Origin: Heterohyrax brucei
Lineage: Eukaryota; Chordata; Mammalia; Hyracoidea; Procaviidae
DNA length: 64,000 bases
Direction of reading: 5' to 3'
Assembly (NCBI GenBank): GCA_028571685.1
Contig: CM053140.1
Coordinates: forward strand, 28,749,501-28,813,500
Shown: positions 22,999 through 44,159 of the stretch, in pieces
Layout of the letters: every line of letters starts with the position of its first letter
How positions within the stretch are numbered: position 1 is the stretch's first letter
The notes under the pieces: model-generated
Told to the model about the DNA's origin: nothing
Database searches by the model: none
Seen by the model: only the letters and a program-made list of their open reading frames with translations
Translations under genes and position numbers: made by a program

Positions 22999-23244
22999 GA
23001 GATGGACCATGCGTTGGCTGTACTTCTGTTTTATCCTCTGCTGTTTCTCGAAAGTGCGGAAGCTTGGAGAAGGGGGTAGAAAAGGGTGGCTGAGGGGTCT
23101 CTCCCAAATGGGCGGCTGGGAACCCATGGCCTCGCCTGTGCCTGTTTTCTCCAGGACCCATAGAATAAAGCTTTCTCCAGCCTCCAACCAGAAAAACAAG
23201 TTTCTGAAACTTTCTAGACCTTTGTTGCCAGTGCCATAAAAGCA

Positions 23245-23365
23245 AAAAACAAATGCATTGCCATTGAGTTGATGCCTACTCATAGCAACCCAGTAGAACA
23301 GAGTAGAACTGCCCCATAGAGTTTCCAAGGAGCACCTGGCAGATTTGAACTGCTAACCAGGGTTG
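23245..23365 (-). mobile_element. AfroSINE, truncated
   Basis: Minus-strand copy with GCCATTGAGTTGATGCCTAC, then CCCATAGAGTTTCCAAGGAG and TTTGAACTGCTAACC. The tRNA-like head is missing. Confidence 0.78.
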
Positions 23366-24249
23366 CCATAGGTAAGAAATTACAGATGCATGTTCCAAGC
23401 ACAGGGGTCATCCAGACTTTAGGAAATGTCCAAGGCACAGAGCCAGTTTTGAAAAGAGCTATTGCTGGTTTTTCAGGTTTAGACACTTGGCAATTTTTTC
23501 ATGTGACCATTTTGATGAATTCCACAGTGTATAAAATGTGACCTCCATTAGTTCTTGTATTTTGTTGGTTCTTGATGCATGGGGTCTCCCAGCAGCCCCC
23601 TGACCCTCATGGTCTCACGTGGAAGCCAGGAATTGCCGTTTTACAGACAAGTGCAGAGAGTTTGTCACAGACATAGCAGAAACCACACCCAAACTATCCA
23701 TTTCTGTTTATGGGGTGTTTTCTAGGTTCAGCTCCATCACCTACTGCCTGAGGCTGATTGAGTCCTGGTCTTCCCTGGTGAGGGTAGCTCCCAGGGTGAG
23801 TCTGGGATGTAGTCTCCAACTGGCTGAACATGCTAGGCGACAGTGTCTCTACCTACAAAATGGACAGTAGCTCTAGGTGGGATCCTATGCCCTCTTAACT
23901 TCCTGCTCACAGGCAGTGTGGTATGGACAGAGAAGGGCCAGGGTGCTGGGGACAAGGAGTAAAAAGGGAGTGTCAGTGGAGGTGACCTGGGGCCATGTCT
24001 TGAATGAGGATACGGGAGTATTACAGGGAGGACAGCCAGTTTCAGGTGAGAACATGTGTGGCAGGTGGAGAAGTAGCCAGAAGAGCAGTGTTGCTTGTTT
24101 AGGGGAAGAATGTGGGCCTTACTGTGTGTGTAGGGGTCTGGCTCTTGCTGAGTCTTGGGTGAGCCAGGTCACTTCCGAACAGCCCTGTAATCAGTTTCCT
24201 ACTCTTTATTTCTCTGTAAGGAGCCTGAGACATGGTCCAGGCCTCCAAG

Positions 24250-24460
24250 GCAAACTAAAACCAAAGCAGTTGCTGTCAAGTCAGTTCTGACTCACAGTGA
24301 CCCTGTGTGTGCACAGTAGAAATGTCCCAGTTTTCAAAGCTTTGACCTTTTGGAAAATCACCACACCTGGCTTTTCTTTCAAAGCACCTGAGTGGGTTCA
24401 AACCACCAACCTTTCAGTTAATAGTTGAGTGCCTAATCATTTGTGCTACCCAGGGACTCA
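24250..24460 (-). mobile_element. AfroSINE
   Basis: Minus-strand copy with AGTTGCTGTCAAGTCAGTTC (tail), a diverged middle, GTTCAAACCACCAACC and GCTACCCAGGGAC (head). Confidence 0.72.
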
Positions 24461-24814
24461 GATCTGGATTGGGGGGAGGGCCTTCAGATTTAACTAGAGA
24501 GGTCCAATTTTCTGTTTTAGCTCTGATAAGATTACACCAGGACAGGATCTGAGGGCAAGGCCTATCCCCACTGGGTAGCAGTTACCTGCAGAATGGGGTG
24601 AAGATCAGAAACTGTAAGTGAGGAAGGGAACCGACACTCCATCTCCAGGGTTCCAGGGAGCCATGGAAGGTGAGTTGAGTGGGAGTAGGACATGGTCAGT
24701 CCCACTAGTCCAGCAGACTGTATGCAGCTCAGGTGGAAGAGAGGGGAGGGATTAGGATTAGGGAGACGCACGCCATACACTCCAGACAGCCATGCGACAA
24801 AACTCAACCTCATC

Positions 24815-24975
24815 ATGTTGAGTACCGTCGAGTCAGTTCTGATTCATAGTGACCCTGTGTATAACAGAATGAAACACTGCCTGGTCCTGCACTATCCTCA
24901 AAATCGTCATGCTTGAGCCCATTGTTGCTGCCACTGTGTTACTCCCTCTCCTTAAGGGTCTTCCTCATTTTCAAT
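24815..24975 (-). mobile_element. RTE LINE 3' end fragment
   Basis: Minus-strand 3' terminus: TACCGTCGAGTCAGTTCTGA, CAGAATGAAACACTGCCTGG and CTTGAGCCCATTGTTGCTGC. It is collinear with the start of the larger RTE copy at 60379. Confidence 0.75.
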
Positions 24976-25734
24976 AACCCTCTAACCTCTGTAGGCAAAA
25001 TAAAACCTAAACTCCAGGCCCTGTACAGTCCCCTGCCCCAGACAACATCCCTCTCCAACTTCTCACCCTTCACCTTAGGGCTCAGCTCAGATAGCATTGT
25101 TCTGGTCCCTCCTTGGACTCCTGCCCCCCGGTTTCACACAGTTTATGATCATCTTATTCCAGGACTCTCCATTTGTCTTCCACCTGCCACCTTCAGATGG
25201 GTCCAAGCATCTTTGTGGAGTTCCAAGCTTGGTGCTCACTAATCCAACAATACACGCATGAACCAAGACTGAAAAGAACTAGCGAACCCATGCCCAGACC
25301 CCACCCTAGACTCTCCTGCCCCTGGGCTGGAGAGGGCAGAATTCACCAAGGAGGGCTGTTTCACTTCAAACAGATGGGGTTCGAAGCCCAGGTGTGTTTT
25401 CTGGCAAGTGACAGCTGTGTAGGCTTCAATTTCCTCTTCCGTGAAGACTCGATTCAGTTTGCAACAGGAGCCCCTTCCTGTTAGTGCCCAGCATCCCTGT
25501 TCCCAGGACCCCCACGACCGCGGGGACGATTCCAGAGCCCTCCTTGAGCCTGGCCAGGCTAGAAAGCCGAGAGGTTCAGTTCGAATCTCCCAACTCCTCT
25601 TCGACGCCTGCAGTAAGAGCCTCAATTTGCCTGTCTCGAAAATGGACGGCTCATGCGTGCCTTTCCCCCAGGACAGCGACGCCCTGTACCCTAAAAAGGT
25701 GCCACAGCTAGAGCGAAATGCGAGGAAGAGCGAG

Positions 25735-25740
25735 TTTATT
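25735..25740 (-). terminator. AATAAA polyadenylation signal of TSSK6
   Basis: TTTATT on the plus strand reads AATAAA on the minus strand, 409 bp after the TSSK6 stop. It gives a short 3' UTR, in keeping with the small human transcript. Confidence 0.6.
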
Positions 25741-26148
25741 GCAGATTCCAGAAGGGGCCGCGTCTGGGGCCTCCTGCGCCCCTCTAGTGCCTGCGGCGGG
25801 CTGGGAATGGAGTCCGCGCTCGCGTGTTCACTCGCCTTGGCCCCTCCAGCGCGCGTCACCCGCCGCGCGGCTGTCGCTCGTTCCACGCAGGCGCACTTGC
25901 CGTCAGCTCCTCGCACTCCGTCCCTCCCGCGGCCTTCGGGCGGGAAGCCGGGGCCGCGCGTGCGCCCTCCCGCTCTCGGGGTTCCGACTGAGCCGGAGGA
26001 GCTTGGTTAGTAGCTATAAGGGAGACGGGAGAGGAGGGCGCGTGCGCAATGGCGCGCGGCGGCTTCCTCAGGTGTGGAAGCGCGCCCCTCGCGTGTGCGC
26101 CGCGCGAATGTCGTGCCACGGCGGCGCAAATCGTGGGTTCCTCGGCGG

Positions 26149-35519
<9,371 letters not shown>

Positions 35520-35555
35520 GAGCTGCTGCTACCCCTCCCTTACCCACAGGAAAAG

Positions 35556-35561
35556 AATAAA
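35556..35561 (+). terminator. AATAAA polyadenylation signal of NDUFA13
   Basis: Canonical hexamer 37 bp after the stop, giving a very short 3' UTR. Confidence 0.8.
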
Positions 35562-36348
35562 TGCTCTAGAATCCACCCAAGACCCTGCTGTGTCTGCTGC
35601 TGCCTGGAGGGTTAGGTTGGGGGGTGGCAGAAAGGTGTTGGAGGAGTGGTCGAACCCAAGCACTTCAGATCACAGGTGGGAAACCAGGCTAGGATGGCAG
35701 ACTAGACCTGAGGATATGTGCAGGAATGGCCCTGAACTGAGGAGGGCCTGGAGCCACCAGGCATCTGGTACTGTGCCAGCAACCTTATTTCCGGCTCCCA
35801 AATTATCCCTAGATTTTCCTGCTTCCATCTTGTGCTTCCCATTCCCTCCAAGTCCAAGCGCCATTCCTCCCCACGAAATCTTGCCCAATCCTGTGGCCGG
35901 CCGGAAGGTTTTTTTTTTATGATTACGTGGAAGTATATAATTGAAGTCAGTTTTGCATGCCCTCCTGTCCAAGGTTCTTGAAGTTAATGCTGAGTCCATG
36001 CTATATATGGGTATATGACAGGAATTGGGGAACCCAAGATTCCAAGGATCCCATAGTCAGGGAGTGGAGCAGTTCTAGCTAGGCCGTCACTGCCCTTCAG
36101 ACTCACTTTCCCCGCGAATACGTCCGTCTCTGGGAACCCCCACCCCTCGACCAAGCAGCTTCACTTATGCCAGAAAAGGGTTAAACGCATCTGCTGGCCA
36201 ATGGCGGTGCTCAGCACTTCCGCGGTGCCCTCTGGTTGGCAGGCAGTGCCAGGTGGGCGGGAGTAGGCAAGAGCCCGACCCCCTCCTGTGGACGTGTTTA
36301 AAAGGCAGCGAGGCAGTAGCAGCCGCAGCCTCGCGCACTGCTTCAGTC

Positions 36349-36404
36349 ATGAGCGCAGCCGTCCCGGACCTGGTGGAGGCGCCAGAGGAGCGGCGTTTCC
36401 TCAG
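36349..36404 (+). CDS. YJEFN3: YJEFN3 exon 1
   Basis: It encodes [18 protein letters not shown] plus two bases; the donor is GTGAGC. This is the family start MS.A....EAPEER. A TATA-like GTTTAAAAGG lies at 36295-36304, about 45-55 bp upstream of the ATG. Confidence 0.88.
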
Positions 36405-39400
36405 GTGAGCTGGGGAAGGGTGACGAGCTGGGAAAGGGTGACGGACTGATCGGGATGGCGTCCAGCGGATTGGATGGAGAGACCAGCCGTTCCGATGCCA
36501 GTCTCTCCAAAGTTGCATTGCTGGAGAAATTGTATCCAAGACAGGCTAGTCGTCACTTTATGAATGACAATCCAGCATTAGCATCCTAATCAGCTCCTGG
36601 AGACCTCTGTCACCCTTCAACCGAAATAGGGGAAGTGTTCCCTTTTAATCCTTCCCAGGGGCCGTGGGACCCCAAACCAGTTCCCCTAACTCTGACTACC
36701 CTTGGTGGTCCACCAGCTACTCTCCCCTGTCTAGAGGAGGAAACTGAGGTTAGGGAAGGGAAGCCACTCTGCAGCCAGAGCTGGGACTAAGTTTGGACAA
36801 AGGGATCACTTGCTAGTGTGATGATGAATTTGGGGTCTAGGACCGGCAGCTTTAGCTATGTCCGCACCTTGTGCTGCGTGTTCCAATCCGTTGCAACCTC
36901 ACTGGAGACTAGAGTGGTGCAGCCACTCCTTGTCCAACTACCCTCACCCGTTGTCCCCTCAGTCCTTCTCAGGGAGGACATTATCCAACTGGCTGATGTC
37001 TAGATTCAGGTGAGAGATCCCGGCAACGTCTTACACAGGGCAGGACAATGTTCTAGGAGCTAACTTCTGGTGCTGAGGCCTTAAATGCCGCCTGAGGGGA
37101 TGGGGCACTGTGGGGGTACATAGGAGCCAAAAGATGGGGAGCGAGGGGAGCAGAGGACATGAGGTGGGAGACTAAAAGTTACAGGGGTGTGGAGGCTGGC
37201 CTCCTCTAACTTCACAAGGAGGAAGGAGGATCAACAGCCCAAGGCTGCCTCCTCTGAGGCAGAGGTCGGCCGTGCCTCTACCCTTCCATTTTAGCGATTT
37301 GGACACGGCCTGTCCCACAGCTTTCTGCTGTTCTGCTGAATTTGATGATTTATTGGCATAGCCACACAGAACTCAGACCACACTTACGATTACAAGGCTT
37401 ATTAGGGGAGTAACAGGTGATGTTTCAGGATCAGGAAGTTCTCAGCATACAGTTCTTGAATCAGAACAGCCTCCTGTCCGCTGTGCTTGCAGTCAGGTCT
37501 CTCTCTGGCCCTTGGCCCCTTGGCCTGGCCTCTGCCCTGCTCAGGCAAGTGTTACAAAGCCTTCTAGCTTTGGCACTAAGGGTCTGGGCACCCACTGTGC
37601 CAGGAAGCCTGGGCCCAAAGGCACTCAGCTTTCTTGCTCTGCGGGCCAGGAAGCCCACTGTGTTGCCTCCTGCTCGTCTCCTGGTTCTGCTGCTGCTGTT
37701 GTCATTCTTGTGATTACTGCACTGCCGTTTCTTGCCATCGTCTGTGGTGTGGCTCCTCACCCGCCACACCCGCCTCCTGTGTCCCCCGTTCAGCTTAGCG
37801 GAATGGTAAAACTAACCAGTCCCCTCTTTAGGATTTCATATACTTTGTTTGCATGGCCCCATTTCTACAAAGGTGCTGTCCAGCTTATTTATATTATTAG
37901 CTAGCTGTCCATTCCCTGTTGTTGGGCCAGAAACACCTTATTTGCATAGTTTCACCAAGTCATTTGGTGAGAGTTATAAGACCATGGCAACAAAGTCCAT
38001 ATAAAAGTGATCTGTTTAACCGTAGAGATCCAGTGGGGGCATTTAGACTCAGTGAGGAGCTTGAATTTTATTCTTTGAGCACCAGGGAGCAGTAGGTGGG
38101 CTTGGGGGCAGTGAGTAATGGAATCTGTTGTTCAAGTGTTCAAAGCCCCCTGTGGCTCATGTTAAGGAAGAGAGGGCTGTAGGCGGCCAGGTGAACCTGA
38201 TGGTGGGTCAGTGATTGGGCGGAGGTATGAGAGGAGAGAGAAGCAGGTGGATTTAAGATAAAGCTGGGATAGTCTGACATGGACACACCAGCCTGAGGAC
38301 TTCACCTCCAAAAGAGCCTACTCCACCTCCTCAGGCTTGGGGTCCTCCTGGAAGCTTCTGACATGTCAGGCTCACTTCCCTGGAACCAGGTCACTCAGCT
38401 CTTCTGAGCCTGGGAGGGAATTCAGGGGCTTTGCTGCTTCTCTCACCTGGGGGCTGAGATTGGGGGAGCAAGAAGCATCCTCGTAACTAAGCCCCCTTAA
38501 AGTCAAAGTTCCACAACAGCAGAATGCCCATGACCTGATCTGTACCATCCCTCCCTGGCCTTAATTCCCCTTCACACTTGGGAGCTGCTGTTGCCCTCCC
38601 CCAGCCCTGGCTCCTAGCCTGGACTGCCCTCTGCCCACCCAGTCCCCATTATCCCTCTAATGACCAGTTATGCAGGAAGATTGTGTTCCAAGAGGCTGCC
38701 AGTGATCAAAGCTTTAGGACAAAGTACTCAGGAGGAAGGGGAGGGGAGGAATGGGTCCTCCCCACCCTCTTGGTCTTGTCACCTTTGTTGGGGGGAACAG
38801 CAGCTAGAGCTGTCAGAAGATAAAGTTGGGGGAGTGAAATATAGTCCCCAGTCACTGGATCGTTCATCACAAAAGCACCTTCTCAGAGGCAGTTTCACAG
38901 AGGCTGACCGTTCACCCGGGCCAGCCTGCCAGCTCAAGATTCTGCCTACTGTGAGCTTCCCCTACCCCCAGTCCTTTGCTTATATGGGCCACAAACAGGT
39001 CCGGGTTTAAATACAGTTCCACTTGCTGGAGTGACCCAGGGCACATGATTTTCCTATCCTGAGCCCCATTCCTCCCATCTGCAGAAACCCCTCAAGCTTG
39101 AGGTCCTGCCTGCACTGTCCTCCTTGTCACTCTGCCCCAGCCAAACTGGCCTCCCTTCAATCCCCTGAGCATATTAGGCTCATTCGCACCATAGGGACTT
39201 TGCCCCTGCTGTTCTGGACTACCTCCCACAAAGCTACATCCTCAAAGTGGCCTCCTCAGTTCCCTCTGCCCCCTGCATCATGCCAGACCTCTCTGCTCCT
39301 GCCCCTGCTCTGGCCCTGATCCTGCTGCAGAATTGACCAGAATGTTGTCATCGCCAAGGAAGGAACTTCAGACTTTGTTCTGCCAAACCTATGCCATTTA

Positions 39401-42400
39401 TAGCTCTGACTTTGTTTCTTGATCTATAGCCACAGGGAGGCTCACTCTCTGCAGCTCTGGAGGTCATGGGGGTAGTCCTGGTTCTCCACTTGCTTTCTCT
39501 GGGACCCTAGGTAAGCCACCTGGCTTCCCTGAGCTGGAGTTGTTCTCCGAACTCTTCTGGGTCTAGTCCTCCTCCTCATTTTTATTATCACACTCCCAGT
39601 GTACACTGAGCTGGACTGAGGTCCTCCTCCCCATCCTCGGGGACCAGGAAAAACACATCAGGCTTTGATTCTGCCCAGCGACCCCCATCCCTGATTCAAG
39701 GGTAAGGAGCATCCTCTCGAGCCACCAAGCCAAGGCCCCTGAGGAAACCGCCCCCCAGGAAGGACTGACTTGTCCCCTGCATCTAGAAGGGCCCCGTGCC
39801 TGATTTACTCTTCCGTTGTCTTGACATCGTGAGTAATTTTTAGACGAGGAGTCCTGCAGTTCCTTCTGCAGGACCAGCAAAGGAGGAAGCAAGACTCAGA
39901 GATGTGGAAACTACCTAACTCTCACAGCGATTGGGGCCTCCCTCGCCCCAAATGTTTTATCACTATCCCGAAGAGGGGAGCATCAGAAGATCTCAAAGCT
40001 GTACGTCCCACATCCACCACCTGGAGCAAGCTGTGGAATTTCTCTGCATCCTTCAATACCTCCCTCCCCTGGTTGCCCCCAGTCCCAGCTCCCCATCCTC
40101 GTGGAGTGTGCTCAGTGATTCCTACTCCTTGAAACTCCCGTATATCCCCTAGCCCCCATCAATATTCTACATAATCCCTTCCTGGGGTCGGGGAACTGTC
40201 CAGCGACTACTCGGCTTTGGGGTCTCAGAACAAATTTTGGCTGCCACGCTCGTACCAGCCACTAGGGGGCGCCCGCACCTCAGACGTCAGCGCAAACCTC
40301 CCTCTGCCTTGAGTTCAACAGCCCGTTCGTCGGATGGGGAGACTGAGGGAGGTTCCGCGGCTCAGAGACTGCACCGAGCGGGAACGAGGAAGAGTAGGGA
40401 CCTGGCCTGAACATTGAAGGGAAATTTCTGGCTCCCTCTGAGTCTCTGTGTTTAAGTCTCTCTTTGTCTTGCCTGTCTTCATCTCTCTGGGTCTCTGAGC
40501 ATCTCTCCCTCATCTCTGACCCCTAGCACAGCGGAGGCGGCTGCCCTGGAGCGGGAGCTGCTTGAGGATTATCGATTTGGGCGGCAGCAGCTGGCGGAGT
40601 TGTGTGGCCATGCCAGTGCCGTGGCAGTGACCAAGGTACCCTGACTGCTGACCCCAAACACTGACCCCTACCTGACCACCCCCCTCCCCCCAGGGCTGAG
40701 GTCTAGCCCAGGCAGAACCAGAGACCCAGAGGATGAGAGCAGGTCAGGGCAGAGGCAGGGACTCCTAGAGGTGCAGAGGCTGAGCAGCCACAGGAACAGT
40801 GCTGTGACTCTCTGTGGCAGGCCCTGATCCGTAAGGGGCTGCTGGCTGCTGCAGCCTGAGCACCTCAAACAACCCTGTGCTCCAGGGGTGGACAGCAGAG
40901 CTGTGGTGCCAACCTAGGGCTGTGAATGTGCAGTGATGCTACAGAAAAAGCAGTAATGATGACGCCATGGAGCATTTCACTCTGTCATGTAGCCAAACTG
41001 TTCTGTGCCTCAGTTTCCTTGTGTGGAGAGAGTTAACAGTACAGTTAATGGGCTTCAGTGCCTTGGAAAAAGGCCCAGAGCAGAGTCAGGAAGCCTGGTG
41101 TTCAAGGGGCCACCATGCCATTTCCCCAAAGAAAGCCCCACACCGTTCGATGCAGTTGGGGGCCCGGGGATGGGGGCCTGGCTGGGATTGCAGGTGTGTT
41201 CAGGTTGGGTCAGAGCCACACAGAGACCTTGTATAGGAGACTCCAATGGGAAGTGAGTTGCTGTCTTCATAGTTTGAGGTTAGAGTATGGCCAGGTCACC
41301 CCAGAACCACCCAAGACTTGGGAGATATGATGTCTATTCACCCCACGTGCCTGTCAGGCCATTGCTACTCCCATTTGGTAGAAGAAAAACTGAGGCTGGG
41401 TGAGAAAGGGGCACCCACGGCCTCGCAGAGTCAGAGTAGAGCTGGGACACCTCAAACACCTATGTTGTTCACTCCTACGGTAAAGAGATGCACACAGACG
41501 AAGTCTGGGAGACACAGACGAAGAGATGGAGGCACCAGGGCGTCGATGGGTTGGAAATTACTCCTTTCGCCCCAGCATCCCTTTGGCACCTCCAGGGGGG
41601 CCAAGGCCTGGAAAGACCTGGGTGAGGGGTTAGTCACTGTGGTAGAAAAATGTGGAAGAATGTCTGCAAGCCAGGCAGAGAATAAACAAACCACACTCGC
41701 ACCGGGCGGCTAACAGGCCAGGTGGCATGTTTCCCTGCATGGGCTTGGCAGAGCCTGAAGCAAGAGTTCTGCATCTCCCTTGGAGAAACTGAGGCCCCTA
41801 AAGGACCATTCCGTGTCCCAGAATGCCTCTGTCCTGTTCTATCTCGTCTCCAGGCCCAAGCTCCTCGTCTTACCCTGCCCCAGGCCTCAGTTTCCCCACC
41901 TAAGCAAAGAGTGTCCTGAGCATCATGCTTTTGCTTCTGCTGTGCCCCCTCCCCAGGTGTTTCCCTTGGCAGCTCTCACCCGGAAGCAGAGGACGGTGCT
42001 GGTGGTGTGTGGCCCAGAGCAGAATGGGGCAGTGGGGCTGGTCTGTGCCCGGCACCTGCGGGTGTTTGTGAGTACCAGGATCCTCAGGGTCACCCCCACC
42101 TGGTCACTGAAGAAATCACTTCCTCCTGTTAATAGCACCCAAAATGGGGATATCAAGGCTTGGACAGGTTCCAGAAAGGGCCTATCATTAGCCTTGGTTG
42201 GGGTCTGCTGCCAGGTGTGTAGGTCTAGGGTCTAAGTGGACCCTGGCACTGACCCCCTTTTGCCTGTCCAGGAGTATGAGCCCACCATCTTCTACCCCGT
42301 GCGCTCACTGGACCCGCTGCACCAGGACCTGACCATCCAGTGTGAGAAGATGGACATCCCCTTCCTGTCATACCTGCCCACAGAGGTCAGCCGTGGGCAG

Positions 42401-44041
42401 GCAGTTGAGGGAGGTGGTGGAGACCGTGACTGGGGGCTGCCCCTGACCCCACCTGTCCTCCCAGGTCCAGCTCATCAATGACGCATATGGGCTGGTGGTA
42501 GATGCCGTTCTGGGCCCTGGTGCAAAGCCCAATGAGGTCGGAGGCCCCTGCGTACGAGCGCTGGCCACGCTCAAGCTGCTGTCCATTCCACTTGTGAGCT
42601 TGGACATCCCTTCAGGCATGCTGGTTTGAGGGGCTGTCGGGCCTGGGGAGCACGGGTGAGGGCCCCCACACCTCATGTCCTGGTGACCCGGGATGGGCTG
42701 CCTGCTTTGAGCCTGTTTCCTCAGGGTAGACGGAATGTACACTTGCTACGGTCCGAGGGTCATGCCCATCCTGTGGATGGGGAAGACTGAGGCTACCACT
42801 CCAGTGACCCAGGCTGCCCCCCTTCTTAGCCCTGCCTGCCTGATGCCCACCCCAGCCCAGTTGCCTGGGCAGACGTGAGCTCACTCAGCAAACGCCTCGC
42901 CTGCCCTGGCCGCCGCCCCATGCCTGCTGGAGCCATTAGGCAGGCAAACGGAACAAACAGCCGCCAGCCAGCCGGACCCTCTGCGGGGGTGGCCGGACTC
43001 AGGAACAGGCCCCCTGGTTTGAGGGGCACCAGGGCTGTCCCAGCAGGGTGCCACAGACCAGGGGGCTGCAGGGGGGGGTGAGGACCCATGTTAGAGGGGG
43101 GAGGCATGGGCTATCTGGTTGGAGGGTGAACACTAAGTCAAGGAAGGGAGGATTCAAGTCAGAGGGAGGAGCCAGAGGCTCCTAGTTTGGGCCCAGACTC
43201 AGGCCAGAGGGGATGGTGGCCACTAAGCCAGAGACAGCAGAGGCTGAGGTTCATGACCGGGAGGGCAGGTCCTGCCAAGTTGAGGGCAAGCAGGATCTAG
43301 TCTGAAGGTGCAGGCAGGGATTTCAGGTCTGAGGGGAGAGTCTTCAGACAGAGGGAGTTCACATGGGGTGAGGGCATGGCCTTTCAAGAGCAGGAAAATG
43401 ATCTGAGGGAAGGCACTGGGCTGCAGATGAAGGTGGGTCTGGTCAGAGGGAGGTGGCTGGAGTCCACCTGAGAAAGCTGAGTGGGGAAGGGGCTCAGGGT
43501 TGATGGAGAGGGAGGTCTGGGGATAGATGCCAGGTCAGAGCCAGAGGGACCTGGCTGACCTGGGGAAGCAAAGGTAAAAATGACAGCAGAGTCGGGTCCC
43601 ATGGAGCAGTAAACTGGAGAGGAAGGGGGTCTGAGGTCGGATGCTCATTTCTCGGGGAGGCAGGTCTCACCAAGAGTCTGGGGGGGAGGGGAAGCTGGAG
43701 ATGGGGGCCCTCCTCTGAGGGCAGAGTTTTAGTGTGAGGGTGAGGAGGCTCCCCGTTACAGGGAAGGTAGCAGGGCGCGGGCTTCTAGTCTAAGGAAGCC
43801 AACCCAGCCAGGTCCCAACTGCCCTCCTCCTTCAGGCTGGGACGCGGAGACTGGCAGCAACGCCGAGGATGGGCTGCGGCCCGACGTGCTGGTGTCGCTC
43901 GCGGCGCCCAAGCGCTGCGCTGGCCGCTTCTCCGGGCGCCACCACTTCGTGGCCGGCAGGTTCGTGCCAGAAGACGTGCGCCGCAAGTTCGCTTTGAGTC
44001 TGCCGGGCTACACCGGCACCGACTGTGTAGTGGCTCTGTGA
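36349..44041 (+). CDS. YJEFN3: YJEFN3, YjeF N-terminal domain protein (AIBP-like)
   Basis: Paralogue of NAXE/AIBP, the NAD(P)HX epimerase. In fish the orthologue (Aibp2) promotes cholesterol efflux and limits angiogenesis; a human enzymatic role is not established. The coding exons are 36349-36404, 40527-40635, 41957-42067, 42272-42385, 42465-42615 and 43836-44041: 747 nt, 248 residues. Exon phases fit. Visible parts are [20 protein letters not shown] (helix before the domain), [20 protein letters not shown] (the place of the NAXE GPGNNGGDG loop), [24 protein letters not shown] with Asp143 where NAXE has its catalytic-site Asp, [27 protein letters not shown] and a [11 protein letters not shown] end. 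The intron after exon 5 would start with GC instead of GT. No signal peptide is visible. NAXE itself is excluded by the altered loop and the synteny. Confidence 0.94.
36405..40526 (+). other. YJEFN3: YJEFN3 intron 1, few recognisable elements
   Basis: 4.1 kb between two supported exons. It has MIR-like remnants near 39480-39560 and otherwise unassigned sequence. 37320-37500 (CACACAGAACTCAGACC) might be an old LTR-type repeat, but I cannot assign it. There are no AfroSINEs, in contrast to the neighbouring NDUFA13 intron. Confidence 0.6.
40527..40635 (+). CDS. YJEFN3: YJEFN3 exon 2
   Basis: It encodes a split Ser, then [20 protein letters not shown] to AVAVTK. The acceptor is CCCTAG and the donor GTACCC (weak). 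Confidence 0.9.
41957..42067 (+). CDS. YJEFN3: YJEFN3 exon 3, nucleotide-loop region
   Basis: 37 codons, phase 0 at both ends: [20 protein letters not shown] then [17 protein letters not shown]. The acceptor is CCCCAG and the donor GTGAGT. Confidence 0.93.
42272..42385 (+). CDS. YJEFN3: YJEFN3 exon 4
   Basis: 38 codons, phase 0 at both ends: [20 protein letters not shown] to FLSYLPTE. The acceptor is GTCCAG and the donor GTCAGC. Confidence 0.93.
42465..42615 (+). CDS. YJEFN3: YJEFN3 exon 5, apparent GC donor
   Basis: It encodes [20 protein letters not shown] to LVSLDIPS plus one base. The only donor that keeps the frame into exon 6 is CAG|GCATGC, a GC splice site. Reading through instead gives stop TGA at 42627-42629. 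Confidence 0.88.
42616..43835 (+). other. YJEFN3: YJEFN3 intron 5 with degenerate G/A-rich repeats
   Basis: From about 43080 to 43790 the sequence is a loose purine-rich series of GGTCAGAGGGAGG-like units without a fixed period. 42870-42970 is GC-rich unique sequence. No exon is seen. Confidence 0.55.
43836..44041 (+). CDS. YJEFN3: YJEFN3 exon 6 with stop
   Basis: It completes Gly, then reads [20 protein letters not shown] to [14 protein letters not shown]. The acceptor is TTCAG after a pyrimidine tract. Confidence 0.93.
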
Positions 44042-44071
44042 CTGACTCCTGCCCGTGGTTGGACACCCGCC

Positions 44072-44077
44072 AATAAA
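44072..44077 (+). terminator. AATAAA polyadenylation signal of YJEFN3
   Basis: Canonical hexamer 30 bp after the stop codon. Confidence 0.8.
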
Positions 44078-44159
44078 CAGACACCCCCGCTACTTTGACT
44101 CTCCTTTGTGGGCCAGGTCCGCCGCGGGGGTGGGTACACTCCGAGAAGGATTTCCCCCC

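Larger units (their letters stand above)
19895..23013 (+). other. GATAD2A: GATAD2A 3' UTR (end uncertain)
   Basis: Sequence after the TAG stop. AATAAA signals lie at 21048, 21382, 22873, 22927, 22993 and 23164. The first gives a 3' UTR of about 1.2 kb; the cluster at 22873-22998 gives about 3.1 kb, which would suit the long human transcript. No gene and no recognisable transposon is visible up to the SINE at 23245. Which signals are used cannot be told from sequence alone. Confidence 0.6.
23014..25719. other. Intergenic, GATAD2A to TSSK6
   Basis: No gene found. It holds two minus-strand AfroSINE copies (23245-23365 and 24250-24460), a minus-strand RTE 3' end (24815-24975) and a MIR-like stretch near 25380-25445. 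From about 25490 the sequence becomes CpG-rich. Confidence 0.7.

Noticed and set aside
25239-25916. 225-codon minus-strand open frame next to TSSK6
   Set aside because: It lies in a CpG-rich stretch and spans a MIR-like segment; its translation resembles no protein family I know.
37320-37500. Possible LTR-type repeat
   Set aside because: A short resemblance around ACACAGAACTCAGACC is not enough to name a family or mark ends.
43080-43790. Purine-rich repeats in YJEFN3 intron 5 as a minisatellite
   Set aside because: No constant period could be found by eye; it is treated as low-complexity intron sequence.
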